The notes under the pieces are model-generated. The model was not told the origin of the DNA. It saw only the letters and a list, made by a program, of their open reading frames with translations, and searched no databases. This document shows, one piece after another, positions 24,298 through 31,182 of a stretch of DNA of 43,126 bases. Made by a program: the position numbers and the translations under genes. The DNA lies in NCBI GenBank assembly GCA_046482825.1, contig JAWOEI010000066.1, forward strand, positions 1 to 43,126, in the 5' to 3' direction. Every line of letters starts with the position of its first letter. The first letter of the stretch is position 1. Source of the DNA: M55B167 sp046482825. Lineage in GTDB: Bacteria; Verrucomicrobiota; Kiritimatiellia; RFP12; UBA1067.

Positions 24298-25101
24298 TCA
24301 TACCGCTTCTATTGCACCACCGGGTTCATTCTCTCTGAATCTGACGCATGAGATAGAGACAGCCATGGAAGATTCACGGTCGATATCCAGAATTGCTCCT
24401 TCGAGCACAGCCGGACCTTTAGCCACTTCTAAACGGGCGGGCATGCCGGTTGTAAACTTCTTCAGAACCCGACTCACATCGCGTCCGAGAACCGAATTAA
24501 CCGGCCCGGTCATGCCGAGATCAGTGAGATAGGCTGTACCCTTCGGCAGTATGCAGGCATCACTGGTCTGTACATGTGTATGAGTCCCGACAACAGCGGC
24601 AACACGTCCGTCGAGATGATAACCCATGGCTATTTTCTCAGACGTCGCCTCGGCATGAAAATCAACAATTACGGGAATGTTTTTCGGCAGCTTATTCAGA
24701 AGATCATCAACAGCACGGAAAGGACAGTCAGCCGGATTCATGAAAACCCGTCCCAGAAGATTGACCACAGCAAGCGGTCCGAACCCGGACCTCAGAATGG
24801 CATAACCCTTACCCGGAGTATTTTCAGGAAAATTGAGAGGTCGCACAAAATTATCTATCTTCTGGATACATCCTTCAAGCTCGCGCTGTCCCCAGACATG
24901 ATCGCCCATGGTCAGTACATCAGCACCTGATGACAACAGCTCTCTTGCCAGAGCAAGGGTTATACCGTTGCCGGCGGCAGCGTTTTCAGCATTTGCAATA
25001 ACAATGTGAACAGAGGAATCACTGCGCAATTGCCGGACAACCTGCTTAAAAACTCTTCTTCCTGGGCTTCCGACAATATCTCCGACTAACAGAATTTTCA
25101 T
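24298..25101 (-). CDS. YmdB-family metallophosphoesterase (2',3'-cyclic nucleotide phosphodiesterase type)
   Basis: 267 residues. Dinuclear-metal phosphoesterase whose Bacillus member YmdB hydrolyses cyclic nucleotides and affects biofilm and RNase Y-linked mRNA control. Metal-site motifs are seen: MKILLVGDIVGSPGR at the start, NAENAAAGNGIT, TMGDHVWGQRE, VDFHAEATSEK, and VVGTHTHVQT. The conserved N-terminus sets ATG 25101 as the start rather than the in-frame ATG 25143. It lies 131 bases downstream of rny in the same direction, the same pairing as in Firmicutes, which supports a shared RNA-turnover role. Confidence 0.93.
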   Translation of the reverse strand: MKILLVGDIVGSPGRRVFKQVVRQLRSDSSVHIVIANAENAAAGNGITLALARELLSSGADVLTMGDHVWGQRELEGCIQKIDNFVRPLNFPENTPGKGYAILRSGFGPLAVVNLLGRVFMNPADCPFRAVDDLLNKLPKNIPVIVDFHAEATSEKIAMGYHLDGRVAAVVGTHTHVQTSDACILPKGTAYLTDLGMTGPVNSVLGRDVSRVLKKFTTGMPARLEVAKGPAVLEGAILDIDRESSMAVSISCVRFRENEPGGAIEAV

Positions 25102-25232
25102 AATATCAGGCAATCTCTTTTCATTTATCTGTGATATTTTCATTGTGCTTTCTGCCTTGAAAAATAATTTACATCAGGGTGAAAGCACCCCCCGAAACGC
25201 GGCTGCCGCACATCTGCTGGAGCGGAGGGAAA

Positions 25233-26810
25233 CTATCGGGCATAATCCACACAACGGGTTTCCCGGACGACCACAACCCTTATCTGACCGGGAAACTTCA
25301 TTACCGAAGATATCTGGCCGCTGATCTCACGAGCCATGACAGCAGCTTCGTCATCACTGATCTCTTCCGGATCAACAATCACACGTATCTCGCGTCCGGC
25401 CTGAACCGCAAAACATTTTCTAACACCTTCGAAACTGGTGGCAATGGATTCCAGTTTTTCAAGACGATGCACATATACACTCAAATTCTCAGCCCTGGCT
25501 CCCGGCCGGGAACTTGAAATGGCATCCGCCGCAGCGCAGAGAATCCCGTACACCCCTTCGCCGGGAACCTCACCGTGATGTGCTGCCACCCCGTTGCACA
25601 CCTCATCACTTTCACCGTTTTTCCTGAGAAATTCAGCTCCTACCAAAGCATGCGGACCTTCAATGCTGTGGTCCATCGCTTTCCCTATATCATGCAGAAA
25701 CCCTATACGTCGGGCTGTCAATGCATCGTAACCAAGTTCAGCGGCCATCATTCCCATCAGATGCGCAACTTCCACTGAGTGGCTCAGAACATTCTGGGAA
25801 TAGCTGGTACGGAATTTAAGCCTTCCGACAGTCCGCAGTACTTCCGGTGAAACCCCCTGTACCTGCGCATCGAATGAAGCGGACTCGGCGACCTCGTATA
25901 TTGTTTTGTCTATGCTTTCGGCAACCTCGGCAACCACATCTTCAATCCGCTGAGGATGAATACGCCCGTCCGCCACCAGTTGCTCGAGCGACTGCCTGGC
26001 TATTTCCCGGCGCACGGGATCAAAACCGGAAATAACCACAGTTTCAGGAGTATCATCAACTAGCAGAGTAACACCGGTCAGGGATTCTATAGTTCTGATA
26101 TTGCGTCCTTCACGTCCGATTATACGTCCTTTGATCTCATCACTCTCAAGGGGCACTGAACTGGTCATGATTTCACTGGCATGGGCAGTGGAATAACGCT
26201 GAACAGCCATAGCCACAATACGTGCAGCCTCGCGGTCGGCACACTCTTTAGCTTCCTCCTGAACACGACGTATCAGACTGCCTGATTCACTGCGCACCTC
26301 ATCCTCCGCACGGGAATAAAGCTCTTTGCGAGCCTGCTCCCGGGTCATTCCGGCAAGTGCCTGAAGGCGGTCGTTGGCTTCGGTCAGACGCTGCTGCAAT
26401 TTTTTCCTATTGGATTGCAGTTGATCCGAATCGATTCTGAAAGCGTCCAGTTTCTGCGAGAGATTCTGTTCTTTTTCGTCCAGAGAAACTGACCTGTTAT
26501 CAAGCTTTTCTTCACGTCCGGCAAGTCTGTCTGCGACATCCTGCAGTTCCGTACGCCTGGCTTTTGTTGATTTTTCAAATTCCTCGCGGGCTTTTACGAC
26601 CTCCGCCCGGGCAAGAATATCAGCCTCTTTAAGCTTATTTTTAGCCTCGATACCGGCTTCGTCCAGAATCATTCCGGCCCGTTTTTCAATGGCATCAGCC
26701 TGCCAACGTCCTACAAGCCCGCGCAAGGCATAGCCGCCCAGAACACCGGCCATGCCGAAAAGCAGGCCGATTGCGGCATCACTTAAATCGTACCATGTAA
26801 AATAAGTCAT
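25233..26810 (-). CDS. rny: Ribonuclease Y
   Basis: 525 residues, typical length. Membrane-anchored endoribonuclease that starts mRNA decay. An N-terminal helix (about 11-34) is followed by a long coiled coil (about 40-190), a KH RNA-binding domain (IKGRIIGREGRNIRTIE, near 222-240) and the HD catalytic domain (FLHDIGKAMDHSIEGPHALVG; His-Asp near 373-374). The C-terminal part (AVMAREISGQISSVMKFPGQIRVVVVRE) is intact. ATG 26810 has no Shine-Dalgarno sequence but stands 6 bases after a promoter -10, so the message is probably leaderless. The ymdB-like gene follows. Confidence 0.97.
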   Translation of the reverse strand: MTYFTWYDLSDAAIGLLFGMAGVLGGYALRGLVGRWQADAIEKRAGMILDEAGIEAKNKLKEADILARAEVVKAREEFEKSTKARRTELQDVADRLAGREEKLDNRSVSLDEKEQNLSQKLDAFRIDSDQLQSNRKKLQQRLTEANDRLQALAGMTREQARKELYSRAEDEVRSESGSLIRRVQEEAKECADREAARIVAMAVQRYSTAHASEIMTSSVPLESDEIKGRIIGREGRNIRTIESLTGVTLLVDDTPETVVISGFDPVRREIARQSLEQLVADGRIHPQRIEDVVAEVAESIDKTIYEVAESASFDAQVQGVSPEVLRTVGRLKFRTSYSQNVLSHSVEVAHLMGMMAAELGYDALTARRIGFLHDIGKAMDHSIEGPHALVGAEFLRKNGESDEVCNGVAAHHGEVPGEGVYGILCAAADAISSSRPGARAENLSVYVHRLEKLESIATSFEGVRKCFAVQAGREIRVIVDPEEISDDEAAVMAREISGQISSVMKFPGQIRVVVVRETRCVDYAR

Positions 26811-26845
26811 GCCGACATATTACATCTTTGACGTAATATTTACAA
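26811..26845 (-). promoter_or_regulatory. rny promoter with +1 at the start codon (leaderless)
   Basis: On the minus strand TTGTAA (26840-26845), a 17-base spacer, TAATAT (26817-26822), then GTCGGC and the ATG at 26810. Spacing is ideal for a sigma70-type promoter, and +1 would fall at the start codon. The region also forms an inverted repeat (ATATTAC 26817-26823 with GTAATAT 26833-26839), which could be an operator or an AT-rich coincidence. Confidence 0.6.
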
Positions 26846-26904
26846 TCGGCGATTTGCGGGAAACAGACAATCTCCTACAATGCCATGGCGTCTTGTCCGG
26901 CATA

Positions 26905-26952
26905 GCTCGCAGAGCGACGACGGAAGCCCCGCTTGCAGGGCGAAGACGGGAT
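26905..26952. repeat. Two imperfect tandem copies of a 22-base GC-rich unit (REP-like)
   Basis: Copy one (26905-26926) starts GCTCGCAGAGCGACGACGG; copy two (26931-26952) starts GCTTGCAGGGCGAAGACGG. They agree at 17 of 22 positions. Copy one has a GCTC-GCA-GAGC mini-hairpin. They lie in the 240-base gap between rny and the TM-repeat gene, which has no gene of its own. Such units are often dispersed in intergenic DNA. Confidence 0.5.
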
Positions 26953-27050
26953 GAGCCGTAAAAACGCCAGCGATAACACGTTGCTAACAACCATGTTTGT
27001 TTTGTCCTTTGAGGAAAGACCTGTTTTACCGTAAATAGGTTTAATCAGAG

Positions 27051-28235
27051 TTAATCCTGGTCGCGCAACTTGCTCAACCAGTACTCCATCTGTTTTCCGG
27101 CTGCTTCGCGTCCGCCAAGGCCGAAAGCAAGAGCAACCGTAACAGCCAGTGCGCCTAGGGTCAGCATAAAGGCAAGGTTGACTATCTCGTTCGCCACACC
27201 CAGTGTGCGCAACCCCATGGCCAGAACAAGTCCGAGGATCGCGAACCGCACAATCTCAGCCAGAATGCTCTTCTCATTGTCTTTGCGCAAAGCCTTGACC
27301 GCAACGGTTGCAATGACATTGCCCACCACTATGATCACAAGACTCAGGACGACATTACCCGCAAACTCAAGCAGCTGTCCCAGAAGTACTGAAATCTGTT
27401 CAAACCCCAGTTTTTCAGCAGCCGTAACAGCAGCACCGAGCATGATAAAGAAGAAAAGAATCCCGCCGCAGAGTTTAGAAAGTTTTGTTCTGGTGAAAAG
27501 ACCCTCAGCCCCGATTTTTCCGGGCAAAGTATCCGCACCGAGATTTTCCAGCAGGGAAGCCACAAAACCGGTCACAAACAGACCTACTACGTAAGCCACC
27601 CCCATTACAAGTGCAGCGGCAATGATATCCGGAACCGCGCCCATCAGGCTTTCAATCATACGGATTGCAGGTTCGGAAACAGCCTCTATCCTGAGGGTAT
27701 CCAAAGCTGAAATGAGTACAGGAATAAAAACAAATATAAAAACCAGCTCTTTCAGCAGGTTGGACGGCGAAAACTTCTCCGGCAGTCCGACTTTCGTAAC
27801 GCCTTCATCGAGTTTTTTCGTCAGCACACCCACAATCCCCGAGAGCATTCTGGCAAGTATATAGCCGAGAAAGCCTATCAGACCTGCGGCCACCACATTA
27901 GGCAGCATACCCATAATGGAGCTGAACATATCTTTCAGTGGATCAAGCACCCCCTGAATTCCGAGAATATCCAGTGTCAGCAGCAGGATAAAAATAACCA
28001 GAACTGCATAAACAAGACCGCTGATCAGAGCTTCTATTCCCGGTTTCTGCCCTGTTGCTTTTTCAAGACGCGAATCGATCTCCAGTTTCCCGAGAACCGC
28101 CTGCATAGCTTTACGAACAATTCTTGCTCCGAAAATACCCGCAACAAGAACGATTACCGCCCCCGCAAAAGACGGAAGATATTTACCTGTCACCTCCAGC
28201 AGCGGATTGATAAACTGTCGTACAGACTCCATCAT
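27051..28235 (-). CDS. Membrane protein of conserved TM-helix repeats (CmpX-like, mechanosensitive-channel related)
   Basis: 394 residues, almost all membrane. About ten hydrophobic segments are arranged as repeats of the 'conserved TM helix' type, each with a glycine-rich helix followed by a basic or amphipathic stretch. Examples are VIVLVAGIFGARIVRKAMQAVL, GLIGFLGYILARMLSGIV, AAALVMGVAYVVGLFVTGFVASLL, VVLSLVIIVVGNVIATVAVKAL, and a last AFGLGGREAAGKQ. This arrangement is known from CmpX-like proteins annotated with mechanosensitive channels. The soluble MscS beta-domain is absent, so gating by tension is not established. GGAG precedes ATG 28235 (six bases). It has its own promoter (28298-28326). 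Confidence 0.8.
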   Translation of the reverse strand: MMESVRQFINPLLEVTGKYLPSFAGAVIVLVAGIFGARIVRKAMQAVLGKLEIDSRLEKATGQKPGIEALISGLVYAVLVIFILLLTLDILGIQGVLDPLKDMFSSIMGMLPNVVAAGLIGFLGYILARMLSGIVGVLTKKLDEGVTKVGLPEKFSPSNLLKELVFIFVFIPVLISALDTLRIEAVSEPAIRMIESLMGAVPDIIAAALVMGVAYVVGLFVTGFVASLLENLGADTLPGKIGAEGLFTRTKLSKLCGGILFFFIMLGAAVTAAEKLGFEQISVLLGQLLEFAGNVVLSLVIIVVGNVIATVAVKALRKDNEKSILAEIVRFAILGLVLAMGLRTLGVANEIVNLAFMLTLGALAVTVALAFGLGGREAAGKQMEYWLSKLRDQD

Positions 28236-28255
28236 ACATCTCCTTTACTTTTAAG

Positions 28256-28311
28256 TTAACAACAAAACCGCAGGCATGAACCTGCAACCATGCTGTAATC
28301 ATAGTTGTTAA
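28256..28311. repeat. Separated inverted repeat TTAACAAC...GTTGTTAA bracketing a small hairpin
   Basis: TTAACAAC at 28256-28263 is the exact reverse complement of GTTGTTAA at 28304-28311. The second copy lies in the -35/-10 spacer of the minus-strand promoter and the first in the leader, about 40 bases apart. Between them GCAGG (28270-28274) can pair with CCTGC (28281-28285). It could be a looping operator pair or an RNA stem. Confidence 0.45.
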
Positions 28312-28326
28312 TTCACATTGCGTCAA
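28298..28326 (-). promoter_or_regulatory. Promoter of the TM-repeat membrane protein gene
   Basis: On the minus strand TTGACG (28321-28326), exactly 17 bases, then TATGAT (28298-28303). Transcription would start near 28291, giving a leader of about 55 bases before ATG 28235. Five of six -35 bases and five of six -10 bases match the sigma70 consensus. Confidence 0.65.
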
Positions 28327-28340
28327 CAAGTGTTTTTCCT

Positions 28341-28362
28341 GCCAAAGATGCGCCAAAGATGC
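28341..28362 (+). repeat. Perfect tandem repeat, 2 x 11 bases (GCCAAAGATGC)
   Basis: GCCAAAGATGC occurs at 28341-28351 and again at 28352-28362 with no spacer. Its 10-base core reappears inverted (GCATCTTTGG) at 28432-28441, 80-90 bases away. One helical turn between the tandem copies suits two adjacent protein-binding sites on the same DNA face. Confidence 0.65.
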
Positions 28363-28431
28363 GAGGTTTAAAAGACTATAGAGTATACAGACTGAGCGAA
28401 TCACATAAGTCCTGCTTGATTGCAACTGAAA

Positions 28432-28441
28432 GCATCTTTGG
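28432..28441 (-). repeat. Inverted third copy of the CCAAAGATGC motif
   Basis: GCATCTTTGG is the exact reverse complement of the core of the tandem repeat at 28341-28362. It lies 62 bases upstream of the cyclophilin -10, just before the palindrome at 28447-28473. Confidence 0.55.
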
Positions 28442-28446
28442 ATGAC

Positions 28447-28473
28447 ACTGAAAATATTAAGGGTATTTTCAGT
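28447..28473. promoter_or_regulatory. Palindrome with 10-bp perfect arms, probable operator
   Basis: ACTGAAAATA (28447-28456) and TATTTTCAGT (28464-28473) are perfect reverse complements around TTAAGGG. It sits about 30 bases upstream of the -10 at 28503, a usual place for an activator or repressor dimer. No U-tract or upstream gene end makes a terminator unlikely. Confidence 0.55.
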
Positions 28474-28479
28474 TTGCTC

Positions 28480-28508
28480 TGGATTTGAAGAAACAGACTC
28501 TCTATAAT
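28480..28508 (+). promoter_or_regulatory. Promoter of the cyclophilin gene
   Basis: A perfect TATAAT at 28503-28508; 17 bases upstream is TGGATT (28480-28485), a poor -35. A weak -35 next to an upstream palindrome would fit activator dependence. The leader to ATG 28538 would be about 23 bases and includes GGGGAG. Confidence 0.5.
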
Positions 28509-28537
28509 GAAGCAATCTGATTTTTATGGGGAGAACC

Positions 28538-29176
28538 ATGAAGCATAATCTTTTTTTAGTTTTACTTGCGGGACTGGGTTGCATTGCGAATGCCGATGAG
28601 ACTCAGCGCAAAACCGCACCACTGAAATCAAACCATTCGGAGGAATCAGAAAAAGTGCAAATACTGATAGAAACCAGCCTCGGAAATATTAAAGCCGAAC
28701 TGTACCCGGAAAAAGCTCCTTTGACTGTCAGTAATGTGCTTCATTACGTTGACAGCAGATTTTATGACGAAACCATTTTTCACCGCGTAATAAACGGATT
28801 CATGATTCAGGGCGGCGGCTTTAAAAAGGAAATGATTCAAAAAAACACTGAAAGCCCGGTTAAGAATGAAGCTGACAACGGGCTGAGCAACACACGCGGC
28901 ACTCTTGCCATGGCGCGCACTATGGAGGTTAACAGTGCCACCAGTCAGTTTTTTATCAACCTGGTTGACCGTAACTCATTTCTGGATCACAAATCCGCTA
29001 CCGACCGCGGATGGGGATATTGTGTTTTCGGGAAAGTCGTTGACGGCATGGATGTTGTGGATGAAATCGCAAAGACGCCCACCGGCAATGTCGGTCCTTT
29101 CCAGAATGTCCCTAAGACCCCGGTAGTGATAAAACGCATCCGACGGGTGGAGACAGAAGAAAAAACAACAGAATAA
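28538..29176 (+). CDS. Periplasmic cyclophilin-type peptidyl-prolyl cis-trans isomerase
   Basis: 212 residues. Catalyses proline isomerisation during folding of exported proteins. A signal peptide (MKHNLFLVLLAGLGCIANA) is followed by the cyclophilin barrel from about residue 43: ILIETSLGNIKAELYPEKAPLTVSNV, the catalytic-site FHRVINGFMIQGGG, and NTRGTLAMART. SATSQFFINLVDRNSFLD and YCVFGKVVDGMDVVDEI complete the fold. The frame opens at ATG 28526, but ATG 28538 has GGGGAG just upstream and starts the signal peptide. The Cys in the signal lacks a good lipobox, so a soluble periplasmic protein is favoured. It is first of a plus-strand run with parE after 182 bases. Confidence 0.92.
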   Translation: MKHNLFLVLLAGLGCIANADETQRKTAPLKSNHSEESEKVQILIETSLGNIKAELYPEKAPLTVSNVLHYVDSRFYDETIFHRVINGFMIQGGGFKKEMIQKNTESPVKNEADNGLSNTRGTLAMARTMEVNSATSQFFINLVDRNSFLDHKSATDRGWGYCVFGKVVDGMDVVDEIAKTPTGNVGPFQNVPKTPVVIKRIRRVETEEKTTE

Positions 29177-29358
29177 TTACAGCTCTGCTTTCTGATCCGC
29201 TGGTTCTCCGGCCCGATGATCTCCGCAAACATACAGGGAGAAAATCTGAAACGCAGTATCAACGGCTATTCGCTGGCTGAACACCGGGATGATCTTTTTC
29301 AGCGGTTCTGCAACACTGAATTATCATGTGTGTATAAACAAGGGGTTTCTGAACGACA

Positions 29359-31182
29359 ATGTCACCTAACACTTACGACGATCAACATATACAGACACTT
29401 TCAGCGATCGAACATATCCGGAAACGCACCGGTATGTATATCGGCAGAACCGGGGACGGCAACCAGTACGAAGACGGCATATACGTGCTTCTTAAAGAGG
29501 TTCTTGATAATGCGGTAGATGAATTTATCATGGGCTTCGGCAAGCGTATTGATCTTAAAATCGATTATGACAGCGGCGAAGTCAGAATACGTGACTACGG
29601 CCGGGGTATACCGCTGGGAAAAGTTGTGGAGTGTGTTTCGCAGATCAACACCGGGGGCAAATTCAATGACGACGCTTTTCAGTTCTCTGTCGGCATGAAC
29701 GGGGTGGGAACAAAAGCGGTAAACGCACTTTCAAAAGATTTTGAAGTCAGATCCTTCCGCGACGGAAATTTTTCCGAGGCATTTTTCTGCAAAGGGGATA
29801 TGCTTTCACGCAAACGCGGCCGGTCTCAGAAAGAACGTAACGGCACTTTTGTCAGGTTCATTCCGGATGAGAGCATTTTCAGGAAATTCCGTTTTCGCGA
29901 GGAACATGTGATTCGTCGCCTGCGCATGTATGCTTACTTAAATGCAGGGTTAAGTTTTAATTTCAATGGTGAATCAATTGTTTCTAAAAACGGTCTGCTG
30001 GATCTTATATACGATGAAGCCAAGTTTGAGAAGCTCTACCAGCCTTTTCATTTCAGAACTAAAACACTGGAGCTGGTTTTCACTCACACCAACCGTTTCA
30101 ACGAAGAATATTACTCATTCGTGAATGGTCAGTACACCAACAACGGCGGCACACATCTTTCCGCCTTCCGTGAAGGTATTCTGAAAGCGATAAACGAGTT
30201 CAGCAAGAAAAAATTCTCCGGTGACGAGGTTCGTGAAGGTATCATAGGCGCAATTGCCATCAGGCTGAAGGAACCGGTTTTTGAATCTCAGACAAAAAAC
30301 AAACTGGGGAACCAGGAAATCCGCTCTGATCTTGTCGCCCGAATCAAAAAAGTCGTAGAAGAAATGCTTCACCGCTCCCCCAAAGAGGCGGGAAGACTGA
30401 TAGACAAAATCGAAGAAACCAGCAAGCTGCGCAAAGAGCTGAATGCTGTAAAAAAAATTGCCAGGGAACGCGCCAAAAACACGACAGTCCGGGTGCCGCA
30501 GCTGAAAGACTGCAAACACCATCTCAAAAAAAATAAAAACAAAGGTCTGGACTCCATGATCTTCATTACCGAAGGTCAGTCGGCGGGAGGATCAATCATA
30601 CAGTGCCGTGATGTCACAACACAGGCTGTCTTCACACTCAAGGGAAAACCTCTGAATGTGTGTGATCTCAAACGTGATTCGCTTTATAAAAACGTTGAAA
30701 TATATAATCTGATGCGCAGTTTGAATATTGAAGAAAGTGTTGACAATCTGCGATACCAGAAAGTTATTCTTGCTACAGATGCCGATGTTGACGGGTTACA
30801 TATCCGCAATCTACTGATAACTCTCTTTGTAAGATTTTTCAAGCGTGTCATACAGGAAGGACATCTTTACATTCTCGAGACTCCGCTTTTCCGTGTACGC
30901 AACCGAAAGCAGACTCACTACTGCTACAACGAAAAGGAACGCCAGCAGGCTGTGAAAAAATGCGGCCGCAACCCTGAGATCACCCGATTCAAAGGACTGG
31001 GTGAAATCTCACCGAGCGAGTTTAAAGCGTTTGTCGGCAAAGAGATGAGAATTACACCGGTTGATTCAAGTGCAGATCACGGTGTTAATGAAACAATCAG
31101 TTTTTATATGGGCCGCAACACTCCTGACCGAAGAGAGTATATTATGAATAATCTTGTGATTACCGAGGAATCCTTATCGTGA
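29359..31182 (+). CDS. parE: DNA topoisomerase IV subunit B (ParE/GyrB family)
   Basis: 607 residues. ATPase and TOPRIM subunit of a type IIA topoisomerase. The GHKL ATP site is seen (KEVLDNAVDEF, RDYGRGIP, GMNGVGTKAVNAL), then the transducer (with QTKNKLGN) and TOPRIM. The TOPRIM motif normally EGDSAGG reads EGQSAGG (catalytic Glu at 405). The metal Asp pair is intact in TDADVDG (474, 476). The sequence TQAVFTLKGKPLN and the ETPLFRVRNRK region resemble Bacteroidetes-type ParE more than gamma-proteobacterial ParE or GyrB. The stop overlaps the parC start (GTGA), so subunits are coupled. The 182-base gap before it holds no clear gene. A specialised second gyrase is an alternative. Confidence 0.92.
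   Translation: MSPNTYDDQHIQTLSAIEHIRKRTGMYIGRTGDGNQYEDGIYVLLKEVLDNAVDEFIMGFGKRIDLKIDYDSGEVRIRDYGRGIPLGKVVECVSQINTGGKFNDDAFQFSVGMNGVGTKAVNALSKDFEVRSFRDGNFSEAFFCKGDMLSRKRGRSQKERNGTFVRFIPDESIFRKFRFREEHVIRRLRMYAYLNAGLSFNFNGESIVSKNGLLDLIYDEAKFEKLYQPFHFRTKTLELVFTHTNRFNEEYYSFVNGQYTNNGGTHLSAFREGILKAINEFSKKKFSGDEVREGIIGAIAIRLKEPVFESQTKNKLGNQEIRSDLVARIKKVVEEMLHRSPKEAGRLIDKIEETSKLRKELNAVKKIARERAKNTTVRVPQLKDCKHHLKKNKNKGLDSMIFITEGQSAGGSIIQCRDVTTQAVFTLKGKPLNVCDLKRDSLYKNVEIYNLMRSLNIEESVDNLRYQKVILATDADVDGLHIRNLLITLFVRFFKRVIQEGHLYILETPLFRVRNRKQTHYCYNEKERQQAVKKCGRNPEITRFKGLGEISPSEFKAFVGKEMRITPVDSSADHGVNETISFYMGRNTPDRREYIMNNLVITEESLS

Larger units (their letters stand above)
28236..28537. other. 302-base divergent regulatory region without a gene
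   Basis: Between two divergent genes this stretch holds a minus-strand promoter for the TM-repeat protein and a plus-strand -10 for the cyclophilin. It also has a separated inverted repeat TTAACAAC/GTTGTTAA, a small GCAGG-CCTGC hairpin, two tandem and one inverted copy of CCAAAGATGC, and a 10-bp-arm palindrome. No credible small coding frame or structured RNA gene was found; the site density suggests regulated expression. Confidence 0.7.

Noticed and set aside
29329..29345. TATAAA before parE as a promoter
   Set aside because: The implied transcript start would fall on the AAGGGG ribosome site and no good -35 exists.
29216..29518. Plus-strand frame of 100 codons between the cyclophilin and parE
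   Set aside because: Runs out of frame into conserved parE sequence, has no ribosome site and no recognisable protein.
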